A stretch of 64,000 nt of DNA from Paulinella micropora (GCA_009731375.1 BJOX01000013.1:86427-150426), one strand, 5' to 3'; counted from the stretch's first letter, positions 33,120 through 43,601 are shown. Notes: a model not told the origin generated them from the letters alone. Numbers and translations: made by a program.

Positions 33120-34577
33120 TTATGAAATGGAAATTATATTTGCCTTAACCTGAACCTCCCGCTGAGTGATTGCTACACTTACATGCTGATGAGCATTGTT
33201 ATGTGTGGTGCTAATCAACTCCCATCGTCGCTCATTGGAAAGGTCAAGCCCACTAACTTCATTTTGGTCTTTGCTCCACAGCGGGCGGGTATTATCCCAA
33301 GTATCAACCCAGAACCAGTTGTATTGATACACATTTGAATTCATCAAAACAGAACCTTCAAGTTTAGGTTTCAAGCACATATAATCTTCAAAACTAGCGG
33401 GAAATATTTCGAATTCCTGAAGACGTGACCCGTCAAGTGTGGTGTGGAAACTGGTAGTCTTAGCGGTTGCTCTGTTATCAATATCATAAGCGGTATTCTT
33501 GTTTTCAGTGTTGTTAAAGAGTGTGTGATAAATTTTCTTCAACCTTTTACCATGCACCCTATCAAAGCGGAGAATAATGTTTTGTGTAGTTGATTGAGCA
33601 ATGGAATTTTTATAAACATAAGGATAATCAACATTAAAACTCATACCCTCAGGACTCGCCACCTTTTGTTGAATTGATTGAATGACATCGGGATCAGTCT
33701 CTACTGCAAGGAACAAGTTAAGACTAGAAACACTTACATTACCAGCGGCAGCAACAAGCACTCCTCCACCCGGTGACGAAGCATCGTTATTGTAATAATA
33801 AATTTTAGGGGTCTGTTGCCATACAATACGCATATTCAAAATCTCTGGAAACATAATAGTCTTATCAAGAGCGAAAATGGTATTGTAAAGCATACCGAGA
33901 TTAATCTTAACAGCGATAGAAGGCTCAGCAGAAGTAGCCGCACCACCAGAGAAATACTTAGCCTCATTATATTCAACATTAACAAGGCTATAGGTTCCAG
34001 CAGTGCCATCAGATAGAGCGGAATCGTCGTGGCGACGAGCATTTACACTAGGCACTTTGTAGTATGTTTGAATTGCGTCTCTAACAGTATCGTAGGCTAC
34101 TGAAGTATCAATTGCTCGCCTTTCTGCTCTACTACCGATAACAATCTTTCCAGCATTACACTTTTGAAGCATACATCCCGCACCACTTCCATTATCGTGG
34201 TTTTCAAGTGTCAGAAAGTCCTTCATAGAAGTTTCGGCCTTCCAAATAATCTTCGTAAAATTACCAACTTCATTTACATCACACAGATAAACACCGCTAC
34301 GGGTTTGAAGTTGAATTTGTCTAATAGGAGCCAGACAATCCATATAGCATTTGTTATAGTTCGCGGCAATTGATGGTGGGGCATAAGTAAAACTCAAAAC
34401 AGAGCGGGCTAAGTTAAATGGCCTGCTGATAAGGTCAAAGTTGCTTTCTTGTCCTCCTGCGGTAGTAACAGTAATAGCTCCCGCACCTTCTCGCGGAGTT
34501 AGTTTATTCAAACGATACGAAGCACTGATGTAGTCGGTTCTGGAAAAGTCTAGTTCGCCTCCGTGTTGAGTCGGCAT
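33120..34577 (-). CDS. Major capsid protein (double jelly-roll type)
   Basis: 485 aa, uninterrupted, ATG at 34577, TAA at 33120. Starts MPTQHGGELDFSRTDYISAS. Length, position beside the second capsid gene and segments such as MDCLAPIRQIQLQTRSGVY, MFPEILNMRIVWQQTPKIYY and a C-terminal TRPLWSKDQNEVSG fit PLV/Polinton major capsid proteins, which build the icosahedral shell from trimeric double jelly rolls. The fold cannot be verified without a model. The six-residue start MPTQHG also occurs inside the protease-region protein at 36995. Confidence 0.85.
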   Translation of the reverse strand: MPTQHGGELDFSRTDYISASYRLNKLTPREGAGAITVTTAGGQESNFDLISRPFNLARSVLSFTYAPPSIAANYNKCYMDCLAPIRQIQLQTRSGVYLCDVNEVGNFTKIIWKAETSMKDFLTLENHDNGSGAGCMLQKCNAGKIVIGSRAERRAIDTSVAYDTVRDAIQTYYKVPSVNARRHDDSALSDGTAGTYSLVNVEYNEAKYFSGGAATSAEPSIAVKINLGMLYNTIFALDKTIMFPEILNMRIVWQQTPKIYYYNNDASSPGGGVLVAAAGNVSVSSLNLFLAVETDPDVIQSIQQKVASPEGMSFNVDYPYVYKNSIAQSTTQNIILRFDRVHGKRLKKIYHTLFNNTENKNTAYDIDNRATAKTTSFHTTLDGSRLQEFEIFPASFEDYMCLKPKLEGSVLMNSNVYQYNWFWVDTWDNTRPLWSKDQNEVSGLDLSNERRWELISTTHNNAHQHVSVAITQREVQVKANIISIS

Positions 34578-34661
34578 TTTGTTTTTTTTTAAGTAGTGTA
34601 AATTAACTAATTCACCAGAATATATTTAAAGAAAAAATATAAATAATTCCAAAATAATTAT

Positions 34662-35461
34662 TTATCTCTGTTTCAAAAGATTGAAAAATGATGTAAATAA
34701 ATTAAAATAATTAGTCTCTCTGTAAATCAACAAAGTCATTACAATGCCGAGCCCATTAAGATTTATAGCCTGATCGTTCTCGTCTGTAAGATAAAACCTA
34801 TATACATTATTTGAACTGGAGGATAATTTCTTACCATACTCAGACCCACTTCCGTCCTATATAACGGCTCCAAATGGAATTTCGTTGGCGGTGTATATTT
34901 CTTGTAGCACATGATTATCTCCTTCACCAACTAAGTCCGATTGAAGGTATAAAGTCTTTTCCCCAGTTAGAATAATCACATTTGGCGATTTAATGAAATC
35001 ATTAGCGAAGAAATATGTTGAATTTCTGTCAAATCCCATAACCTCGTGAATACGTGTATCACCATCAAATATAAACCGCGGTTGAATGCCTCCGTTATTT
35101 GAAACACTGAATGTTAATTTGCCATCTTCTGGTTCTATGTTGGTATTGTTGCTTGAGACGACATATGTATAGTCATTTGGACTTTCTGCCGTCAGTACCT
35201 CCGACAACTTATTTTTTAGATTGTTCATTGTGTAGTTTCCCTCAGGTATCGTAATTAAAGCCTCATACCCGTCTTCGCTAAGTGTAAAGGTATTATATGG
35301 CGAAGCCACAGAGTAATACGACTTTGGAACATAAATATGAAGAATTTTACAATGTGTGGGATTGTCTAGCGATTTCAAGTTTATTTCGTGTGTAAAGTCG
35401 CTATCTGTGCCTGTTATTCTATTTTTACTATTTATGTAATAGATACCCGAACTTCTACCGA
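34662..35461 (-). pseudogene. Minor capsid (penton-type) protein with one in-frame TAG
   Basis: Continuous minus-strand reading from about 35461 to TAA 34662 apart from TAG at 34857-34859, after which 65 more codons stay in frame (YGKKLSSSSNNVYRFYL, GLGIVMTLLIY). Core pieces IYYINSKNRITGTDSDF and HIYVPKSYYSVASPYNTF, then ITIPEGNYTMNNLKNKLSE, match the single-jelly-roll minor capsid proteins of PLVs. No ATG is seen at the expected N-terminus; the frame opens from the hairpin at 35477, so the start may be lost. TAG sits where Gln fits. Confidence 0.75.
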
Positions 35462-35475
35462 AAAAGAAAAAAACA

Positions 35476-35598
35476 ATGTTTAGAATAAGCGAGAGTGCGG
35501 AGCACGAAGCGCAATTCTAAATATCATGGAGTACTATGTACTCCATGATATTTAGAATTGCGCTTCGTGCTCCGCACTCTCGCTTATTCTAAACATCG
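35476..35598. terminator. Perfect 58-bp inverted repeat with 3-nt loop
   Basis: Arms 35477-35534 and 35538-35595 are exact reverse complements around TAT. Each arm is itself a GATATTTAG...CTAAACAT unit of the PLV hairpin family. It lies between the protease stop (35690) and the minor capsid gene. Confidence 0.9.
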
Positions 35599-35656
35599 CT
35601 TTTTTCTTTTTCAAAAAATTAATGCTTATTGTAATCCTTGAAAGTGCGTAGCCCCC

Positions 35657-35691
35657 GATGTTTGTTGAAGACGAAGTCTGAAACAAATATC
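35657..35691. terminator. Hairpin at the 3' end of the protease gene
   Basis: CGATGTTTGTTGAAGAC-GAA-GTCTGAAACAAATATC, a 17-nt imperfect stem overlapping the protease stop. The same hairpin occurs at 61632-61667 in the second PLV fragment. Confidence 0.7.
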
Positions 35692-36031
35692 AAATGTATG
35701 TATCAAAATTACCATACCCATTCTGTGCTTTTAATTTCTCCGCTTCTTCTTCTTTTAAGTCTGTATAGCCACTAGCAAACTTAAATCGGTTGCCTTTCGC
35801 CCGCTCCATTAAAAATCTCATACTATGCCAACCACATGTGTCTGAGGTGTTTGATTGTTGCTTTACTTGATTGACCTTCATTAACAAATAACTATCGGGA
35901 TGGCTTCGGTCAATTAGTTGTTTCATTTGTTGTTGAAAGTCTTCTGTCGGCTCGTAAAGTGCTAATGGGTCATACACTTCAACACTCCTGTCTTTATCTA
36001 GACTTATCCATACGGCGATCCAATGAGACCC
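35690..36031 (-). CDS. Adenain/Ulp1-like cysteine protease (partial)
   Basis: Maturation protease that cleaves capsid precursors. After the gap the frame reads GSHWIAVWISLDKDRS (catalytic His in GSHW), VEVYDPLALYEP (acidic partner), QQQMKQL and finally SDTCGWHSMRFLMERAKG with the nucleophile Cys in CGWHSMRFL. Stop at 35690. The N-terminus is in the gap 36032-36720, so it is unknown whether it is a separate protein or the C-terminus of the coiled-coil/Pro-rich protein upstream. Confidence 0.85.
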   Translation of the reverse strand, partial: GSHWIAVWISLDKDRSVEVYDPLALYEPTEDFQQQMKQLIDRSHPDSYLLMKVNQVKQQSNTSDTCGWHSMRFLMERAKGNRFKFASGYTDLKEEEAEKLKAQNGYGNFDTYI

Positions 36032-36720
36032 NNNNNNNNNNNNNNNNNNNNNNNNNNNNNNNNNNNNNNNNNNNNNNNNNNNNNNNNNNNNNNNNNNNNN
36101 NNNNNNNNNNNNNNNNNNNNNNNNNNNNNNNNNNNNNNNNNNNNNNNNNNNNNNNNNNNNNNNNNNNNNNNNNNNNNNNNNNNNNNNNNNNNNNNNNNNN
36201 NNNNNNNNNNNNNNNNNNNNNNNNNNNNNNNNNNNNNNNNNNNNNNNNNNNNNNNNNNNNNNNNNNNNNNNNNNNNNNNNNNNNNNNNNNNNNNNNNNNN
36301 NNNNNNNNNNNNNNNNNNNNNNNNNNNNNNNNNNNNNNNNNNNNNNNNNNNNNNNNNNNNNNNNNNNNNNNNNNNNNNNNNNNNNNNNNNNNNNNNNNNN
36401 NNNNNNNNNNNNNNNNNNNNNNNNNNNNNNNNNNNNNNNNNNNNNNNNNNNNNNNNNNNNNNNNNNNNNNNNNNNNNNNNNNNNNNNNNNNNNNNNNNNN
36501 NNNNNNNNNNNNNNNNNNNNNNNNNNNNNNNNNNNNNNNNNNNNNNNNNNNNNNNNNNNNNNNNNNNNNNNNNNNNNNNNNNNNNNNNNNNNNNNNNNNN
36601 NNNNNNNNNNNNNNNNNNNNNNNNNNNNNNNNNNNNNNNNNNNNNNNNNNNNNNNNNNNNNNNNNNNNNNNNNNNNNNNNNNNNNNNNNNNNNNNNNNNN
36701 NNNNNNNNNNNNNNNNNNNN

Positions 36721-37570
36721 GCTGTGGCTATAGCCGTCTGAATATCTTGACTGGCTTTTTGTAAGTCTTTACGACTCATCTTTTTTATGAACTTATCTGT
36801 ATATCCTGCTAATTTCAGTGTTTCAATATCTTTCTGCTTTTGCTTTTTTTCTTCCTCATATTGCGCTTTCGTTTTCAATGGTGCTTCATCTCCTAAATTA
36901 GGTAATGGCGGTGCTTGTGGTGGTGCTCCTAATGGCGGTGCTTGTTGTGGTGCTCCTAATGGCGGTGCTTGTGGCTGTCCATGTTGTGTTGGCATAATAT
37001 ATTGATATTGTGGTGGCGGTGGTAATGCTTGTATCCTATTTGTTCTGTCTTCTTCATATTTTACATCTTCTATGAGTTTTTGCTCCCTTCTTAGTTCTCT
37101 GGCTTTTTGTTCTTGTCGTTCATTAATATCTGCTAGCTATCTTTTGTGTTCTCTGTCCTTTATTTCTTTTTATTCCTCGGCATCGGCTATGTCTTTTCGT
37201 TCTAGCCTTTTCTTTTCTTCTATCCCATCTTCCCTCTTCTTCTTTTCCTTTTCTTCCTCTTCATGTATTAACTCATATTTCTTTTGTAAGTTGCTTTGTA
37301 TCTGGTTTCTGTTCTCGTGTTCAAGACGATTGAAATCAGATTTGATTATTTTTTCCCTTGGTTTGCGGCCCTGCCTTTGTGGCCTCGGCTTACCAATATA
37401 TTTCATAAAAAGTTTAACGATTTGTAATGTGCTTAAATCATTTGTTTTCTTACCAAAATTAAGATAATATTTTTTACCCTTCTGGATAATATAAGGTCTC
37501 CCGCTCTTATTCCTATAAACCCTAGGTGGACGGACTTTGCCTTTTTCTTATTAGTCTTTTTAGCGACCAT
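36721..37570 (-). pseudogene. Charged, proline-rich PLV protein upstream of the protease
   Basis: ATG at 37570 (MVAKKTNKKK), frameshift near 37545, then VRPPRVYRNKSGRPYIIQKG and GKPRPQRQGRKPRE, a Lys/Glu coiled-coil stretch, in-frame TAA 37170 and TAG 37137, then NERQEQKARELRREQKL, ALPPPPQYQYIMPTQHG and three repeats of the APPLGAPPQ type, and KMSRKDLQKASQDIQTAIAT up to the gap. Both stops sit where Gln fits. MPTQHG duplicates the capsid protein start. It may be one polyprotein with the protease or two genes. Confidence 0.6.
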
Positions 37571-37622
37571 TGTATATAATTAAACAAAAAAATATTTTCA
37601 ATTCGTTTGTATGAAAAATCAT

Positions 37623-37934
37623 TTAATGAAACTTTACAGCACCTCCTCGTTGCTTACCATATCTGAGTTTTGATGCTGTAGCACTAACACTACCTGCGTA
37701 AGGCACCCCAATGCTACTCAATGCCCCAGCAGTTCTAGAGATTACCTTATTATCGCGAAGGAATTTATTAACAGCCAAGGCCGTTTTTCCGACCTTAGCC
37801 CAGTTAATCTTTCCTCCCTTTTGTCCGCATCCCTTCTTCTTAGTTTTCTTTTTTCCTCCCTTCTGTGGCATTGATGGATTGTATCCGATGTTATATCCTG
37901 ATGGTTGTGAAATTATCACTGGTGATACTCGCAT
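37623..37934 (-). CDS. Small Gly/Lys-rich PLV virion protein
   Basis: 103 aa, intact. N-terminus MRVSPVIISQPSGYNIGYNP; Lys/Gly-rich middle (GGKKKTKKKGCGQKGGK); hydrophobic helix KFLRDNKVISRTAGALSSIG, then VPYAGSVSATAS and a GYGK-like RYGKQRGGAV end. Proteins with NKFL.DNKVIS...GVPYAG and GG motifs recur in PLVs and resemble adenoviral core/cement proteins. GG sites may be protease cleavage sites (inference). Confidence 0.7.
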   Translation of the reverse strand: MRVSPVIISQPSGYNIGYNPSMPQKGGKKKTKKKGCGQKGGKINWAKVGKTALAVNKFLRDNKVISRTAGALSSIGVPYAGSVSATASKLRYGKQRGGAVKFH

Positions 37935-37976
37935 ATAATATACATTAAAAAAATTAATTATATAAAAATATTATTT

Positions 37977-38077
37977 GATATTTTATTCACCCGCTACGCG
38001 GTTTCATAAAACATCGTTTTTTACTTTTTCACGATGTTTATCAACAAACGAGAATGAGAGTGTAGTTGATAAATATC
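37977..38077. terminator. Paired hairpins between two minus-strand PLV genes
   Basis: Unit 37977-38016: GATATTTTATTCACCCGC-TA-CGCGGTTTCATAAAACATCG. Unit 38032-38077: CGATGTTTATCAAC ... GTTGATAAATATC. They are placed after the ATPase stop (38079). The first recurs at 61703-61734. Confidence 0.7.
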
Positions 38078-38078
38078 A

Positions 38079-38633
38079 TTATTTCAGGCGGTAAGCAAAA
38101 TTTTTTCTTAACTCGTGATCAACACTTGAGACATAAAGAAAATTAAATCGTTCCTTTGTAGCCTCGTGATATTTTTGGAGAAAGTAATCAAAGTCAAAAG
38201 ATAAGTCTAAGTGTTTATACACGAGTTCCATTTTATCCTGAGACTGACCCGGAAAGACTAATAAATAATCTAACTGCTTAATGGCTTCTGGCCGTAGGTC
38301 GTTCAGATACTGGCTTGACATAATCACCTTTGATTTATAGTGTCTGTTCTTTTTTAACAAATCACTTACGGACTTGTCTCTTAATCCACTCCCTAAATCA
38401 TCCAAAACAAAAACAACCTCTGGCGAAATATACTTGCTGGGTCGTTCTTTTTGTTCTGTAGTTTTCTTTTTTTCTTCCTTTCCAAAGTATAAAAATTGTG
38501 GTTTCTCTATTTCCTCTTTGTCCTGTTTTACTTCTCCTTCGTGTTGCTCGTCCTGTCTGTTCAGTTTGTCTAACTCATAATCAATGACATTTACACCATC
38601 TGATTTAAGAAAGGTATATATTGCCATCGGGTT
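38079..38633 (-). CDS. FtsK/HerA-type genome packaging ATPase (3' part)
   Basis: DNA-translocating ATPase that fills capsids. Visible part begins NPMAIYTFLKSDGVNVIDY; after a charged insert come Walker B (YISPEVVFVLDDLGSGLRDK), sensor-like KVIMSSQYLNDLRPEA and LDYLLVFPGQSQDK. Stop TAA at 38079. The N-terminus with Walker A must lie in the gap 38634-39178. The visible frame is intact. Confidence 0.85.
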   Translation of the reverse strand, partial: NPMAIYTFLKSDGVNVIDYELDKLNRQDEQHEGEVKQDKEEIEKPQFLYFGKEEKKKTTEQKERPSKYISPEVVFVLDDLGSGLRDKSVSDLLKKNRHYKSKVIMSSQYLNDLRPEAIKQLDYLLVFPGQSQDKMELVYKHLDLSFDFDYFLQKYHEATKERFNFLYVSSVDHELRKNFAYRLK

Positions 38634-39178
38634 NNNNNNNNNNNNNNNNNNNNNNNNNNNNNNNNNNNNNNNNNNNNNNNNNNNNNNNNNNNNNNNNNNN
38701 NNNNNNNNNNNNNNNNNNNNNNNNNNNNNNNNNNNNNNNNNNNNNNNNNNNNNNNNNNNNNNNNNNNNNNNNNNNNNNNNNNNNNNNNNNNNNNNNNNNN
38801 NNNNNNNNNNNNNNNNNNNNNNNNNNNNNNNNNNNNNNNNNNNNNNNNNNNNNNNNNNNNNNNNNNNNNNNNNNNNNNNNNNNNNNNNNNNNNNNNNNNN
38901 NNNNNNNNNNNNNNNNNNNNNNNNNNNNNNNNNNNNNNNNNNNNNNNNNNNNNNNNNNNNNNNNNNNNNNNNNNNNNNNNNNNNNNNNNNNNNNNNNNNN
39001 NNNNNNNNNNNNNNNNNNNNNNNNNNNNNNNNNNNNNNNNNNNNNNNNNNNNNNNNNNNNNNNNNNNNNNNNNNNNNNNNNNNNNNNNNNNNNNNNNNNN
39101 NNNNNNNNNNNNNNNNNNNNNNNNNNNNNNNNNNNNNNNNNNNNNNNNNNNNNNNNNNNNNNNNNNNNNNNNNNNNNN

Positions 39179-42100
39179 TATTTGACATTATCAAGAACGG
39201 CCACTCTGATTTCTGCTAATTGATTTGCTTGGTCTTGTAGTATATTCATAAGATTTTTATTTTCTTTTTCTAAATTAACTACCTTTTCCGCCATGTGTTG
39301 AAAAGCACTAACCAGTATTGGTATGAAGTCCGTGTATGTTATACCTTCAAAGTTTCCATCCCCATCGTCTGCTTTTATTCCACTTTCGGATACAAACTCT
39401 GGAAATATTGTTTTAACTTCATCAGCAATAAATCCGTGGTTCTTTTGTTCTTTCTTTTTATCTGATTTCAAATAATATGAACAGCAGTTTATTTTCATTA
39501 GTTTCTCGCAACAATCCCCGCAGTCTAGTGTTTTAATATCTGATTTTAATCTCCTGTCCGAACCAGAAGACCATGTATTTGATCCCGCATTCAAATAAAC
39601 ATATCCTGTATTGTTTTCACCATTTGACAATGAAGTTGACCAAGCGTGTAATAAACCACCTGTATTCATTACCACTGCATAACCTGAAGAATCTCCTGCT
39701 TTCATAAATATTTGTGGGTTGGTCGTATTTTGTGGTCTTTTTCTTAATGTTAAAAATCCGCTGGATGCTGTCGTCATGCTTGTATCACTCTGAGCATAGA
39801 TTACTCCTGTTCCCCTCGCATAAAAATTTAAATCTTGATTGGTATTGCTTCCTGTAGCATATATTGAATTATAACCAAAGCCAACTCCCTGTGTCCCGTT
39901 GCTGTGTCTAAATTCAACACCGCCAGAAGATGGGCTAAGATTGCCCGTGACATATAAACCAACTGGTGATGGATGAGATCCACTTCTTGCTTCTCCTCTT
40001 ATATCTACCGTGCTATTAACAACAGATAACCCCGCATTTGCCGTTAGTAATCCCGCTGTGCTTATGTTCATTGCCTCAGTCATTGTTATAGATTGACCAA
40101 GTGTTCCTCCATTTTTGTAATTAAAACTGAGTTTGTTTGAGTATTTCGCTATTTGGAAATTTGATGATGTGTTTGAAGATAATATGTTCGTGCCATCAAA
40201 ATAACAATCAAAATATAAATTGATATTGTCGTGTGCCCAGTTTAATAATTGAAATGTTGGATAAGCATCCGCCGTCGTTATTGCCTGTAAGTGTGCCCCT
40301 CCCATATTACCAGCCGTTCCATACAATTCTAAGCCTCCCGTTGCCCCATTTGCTGATTTCGTTGTATTGCCTATTATTATCGGTTTGCCTAGTACTGTTG
40401 TTATTTTATCGCTCGTTGTTAATGTTGTAGTTGATATCCCCGCACTAGCCGTTATTAATCCTTTTGTCCATATAGATCCGTCTGCCCCATTCATTGACAT
40501 TAACAATTGTTCCGAAGAATTCTCCCATATAAAAACTTGGGATGCCGCGTTAGCAACTCTAAATCTGATAGCTTCGGCGCTAAAATTATTACCAGCCACT
40601 GCTGTTCCTCCACTGAATGATTTGCTAGCCCCAGACGACACCATATACATTCCCCAGTTATAGTCGGTAAGACTAGAAAAGAATATACCTGTATTGTTTC
40701 CTCCTTGACCGTAAACATCATGAAGCAATATTTTAGCACCACTCGCCGTAATCTTTCCGCTTGCTGTTAAAGTGGTTGTAGTCATACCAGCAGTTGCAGT
40801 TAATGTGGTTCCCGTTATTGTTCCACCATTTGTTAAATTATTTGAGTTCATATCCAAAGCACCATAAAACCGCATACCACCAGCATTGTTAAAACGGACA
40901 ATGTCAGACGAAGCACTTTTATTGTCCAAAAGTTTTGAAATATAAAGTCCCGCCCCTTTCGCATCAAATGCTACATTCGTGAATACATAACCTCGTTGGT
41001 TTGCGGTTCCACTTGTAGCAGTATTTAAAGTAAATGAGAAATACTGATAATCACCTGATGTCTGTGAAAAGAATATATCTCCTCCATTTTGGTTTAATAT
41101 CCTCGCCCCATTATATGTTATATTTCCACCATTAGTGATAGTTTGATTATTAAAATCGGCATTGTTCGTTAAAGTTAGATATTTTATCACAGTGCTCGCA
41201 CCATTAAATGTTTTACTTCCTGTTATGGTTTGGTCTGTTGTTAGTTTTACATTTTGCCCGTCCAATGTGTCCGCATACCCTTTTGTCGCTCCGTCCGTCG
41301 CTAATGTCGGAGTTCCAAGGTTGGCTATTTTGCTACTATTACAATCTAGCCCCGAAGCATTTACCCAACCGACTATCGCTCCATCAATAATGAAACTTAT
41401 TTTTTTCGCATTTATTTCAAAGTTATAATTTACGCCCGTGCCCATATCAAGGCATCCGATAGTTCCTATATTGGCTGTGGAGTTAAAAACCACGAATGTT
41501 CCTTTTGTTGTTGCATTCGTTGAATTTCCAGTTATTTCAAGGGCACTGCTAAATGTCTTGATTCCTGCTATTGTTTGGTTTCCTGTTAATTTCACATTTT
41601 GTCCGTCTTTTGTATCTACATAACTTTTGTTTGCTCCGTCCGTTGTTGCTGATGGTGTGGCTAAGTTTGTTATTTTGTTGTTATTCAAAGATAGTGTAGT
41701 GCCAGTTGCGGTTATAATTAAAGTATTACCTGAATATAACTCTACATACGAACCAGTTATTTGTATCGGATACCAAGTCGCTGTTGCTGTTTTTTGTGCT
41801 GCAATCATTCCTATTTTTGTATCAAAGGCTATGCCGATGCCGTCAAAAGTAGAAGGATTGGACGAACCACTTACTTCTAAAGTTGATGTAAATTTTTTAT
41901 TCCCTGCTATGGTTTGGTCTCCTGTTAGTTTAACGACAGAAGTGTCAAGAGTAGAAACATCAACACCATCAACAAGATTAACATTTGTTATGCTTTGGCT
42001 TTTCATATCAATGTCCGCACTAGCATTTATTATACTGCTAAATGTTTTTATTCCTCCTATGGTTTGGTCTCCTGTTAGTTTGACCACTGAACCATCAACT

Positions 42101-43020
42101 GCGAGATTAGTGAGATTAATTCCATTATACGTAGAAGCCCCTGAAATAGCAAAACCACCCATATTTAGTCCTCCTGTCATACTGGCTGTGCCGTCTAATC
42201 TAAGAAAGGGTGGTGTGGTGTTTCTCCATTGCCCCGTGCTATACATAATCAGTTGGTTATCTGCTGGAAAGCCTGTTATCGTCACATCGCTATGTGAGTC
42301 TATACTTCCAGCTGCTGACACCTTATTATTATTATCATTATGCTCAAATATCCATTCATCAACACCTTTGTCATTTAGTAAATTAACTCCTGTTATATTC
42401 TTCCTTCCCATACTAATGTTGCCTGTTTCATCAACATTTATCGGAAATGTTTTATTTACCCAGTTTATTGAATTATATGTTAGATAACTATTCATGGCTA
42501 TTGGTGCGGTTATAACCACATCTGAAAGTGTATCAATTGAACCAAGGGCTGTATTCTTCCATTTACCTTCTACATCGTTGTAAGTTAAGTATTGTCCGCT
42601 TGCTTGTGCAAATATGTTTGTGTCAATCAAATTATATAAACTGGTTTGGTGCGGATTAGAAGTATTGCTTCTGTGTTGAGTTGAGGCTTTGACTTCGTCG
42701 TTGTCCCTTACTCGTTGCTCTGTATAGTATAAACGGCTTCCTTCTTTGATATCCGTAGTTGATTTTAAAGCGAGCCGTGTGTCAAAGCGGTTATTAGTCC
42801 AATAATAATTAAGTCCTTCTTTAATGTCCGCGGTGCTTTTGGTAGCCAGTCGTGTATCAAATCGGTCGTCAGTGTAATAAAGATTGATTGGGTCATCATC
42901 TTCTGGCACTCTGTCTGTATTCAGACCGACTATGTTTGTGTTGGTTAAGTCTAAGTTAAGTATGTTTAGACTATCAACAGCCAACTCATTAAGGTCAAGT
43001 AATGATTTATATTGGGACAT
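39179..43020 (-). CDS. Long virion fibre with peptidase_S74 chaperone C-terminus
   Basis: About 1,280 codons read without a stop, from ATG 43020 to the gap. N-terminus: repeats of LYYTDDRFDTRLATKSTADI type, followed by NPHQTSLYNLIDT, as in phage tail fibres. Middle: repeats of VKLTGDQTI(G/A)GIKTFSS and NGGTITGTTLTAT, typical of triple beta-helix fibres. C-terminus: GSDRRLKSDIKTL ... HGFIADEVKTIFPEFV, the S74 intramolecular chaperone that trimerises and is cut off, then a coiled coil (LEKENKNLMNILQDQANQL). The stop is at or just inside the gap (reads ..NVK TA). Role: host attachment (inferred). Confidence 0.9.
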
Positions 43021-43079
43021 TATATTATTTATTTATTTATTTATTTAAAAAATACTAAAATATAATAATCTTAATATAA

Positions 43080-43601
43080 ATGCCGTCTCCCGAAGCAAGT
43101 CGTAAGAACTGGGGAAGTGCTGTGGAAGGAATAAAAGCGAAAGCGAAACAACGAAAAATGGAACATGCCAAAAAGGTTTTGGAACAATACCGAAATGCGG
43201 TCAAAAGTGAAGATGAAGATATGGAACGAAGATGGGCAGAGATAGAAAATAAAAATGTGGCTAACGATATCATTAATGAGAAGGACCAAGATGACACACC
43301 AGAGCAGAGCAGTGATAGTGAGGATGAGGTTGATTTTACTGACCTGATCGCAGAAAAGATGGCTAATATGAAAATCAAAAGAGCGAAAGCGGAAACTAAG
43401 AGAGAAAAGAAGAAGAGTAAGAACCCAGAGCCTGAGAGTGAAGAAAGTGAAAGCGAGAGTAGTGAAGAAGAAGAACCGAAACCTAAGAAAGGGAAAGGTA
43501 AGAAATCAAGTAGTGTGAGTGTAAAAGTATATAATCAATCTTCTGGTGGTGGTAAGAAGGAAAAAAATAATGATGCTGAAAAATGTTTCTTAAAATTCTA
43601 A
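43080..43601 (+). CDS. Charged PLV protein, 173 aa
   Basis: ATG 43080, TAA 43599. Lys-rich N-terminus (MPSPEASRKNWGSAVEGIK) and a Ser/Glu acidic segment (ESEESESESSEEEEPKPKK) then KGKGKKSSSVSVKVYNQSS. Likely disordered; could be a DNA-packaging or core protein. Divergent from the fibre gene with a 59-bp AT-rich shared upstream region; 3' end abuts the converging gene at 43598. Confidence 0.6.
   Translation: MPSPEASRKNWGSAVEGIKAKAKQRKMEHAKKVLEQYRNAVKSEDEDMERRWAEIENKNVANDIINEKDQDDTPEQSSDSEDEVDFTDLIAEKMANMKIKRAKAETKREKKKSKNPEPESEESESESSEEEEPKPKKGKGKKSSSVSVKVYNQSSGGGKKEKNNDAEKCFLKF

Noticed and set aside
33816-34373. Small frames antisense to the major capsid gene
   Set aside because: Shadows of the 485-codon capsid frame with no start context or family.
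24319-37172. Alternative genetic code with TAA/TAG as Gln in the PLV
   Set aside because: Intact PLV genes end in TAA and TAG at positions expected from neighbours (33120, 43599, 46523), TGA is also found in conserved frames, and frameshifts coexist. Decay fits better, although the Gln match is striking and is reported as a mutation pattern.
35959-39223. Plus-strand frames spanning the PLV gaps
   Set aside because: Created by N bases; the minus strand carries recognisable protease, ATPase and fibre sequence.
40233-42487. Plus-strand frames inside the fibre gene
   Set aside because: Antisense shadows of the fibre repeats; hydrophobic composition arises from the reverse complement of Asn/Thr/Gly codons.
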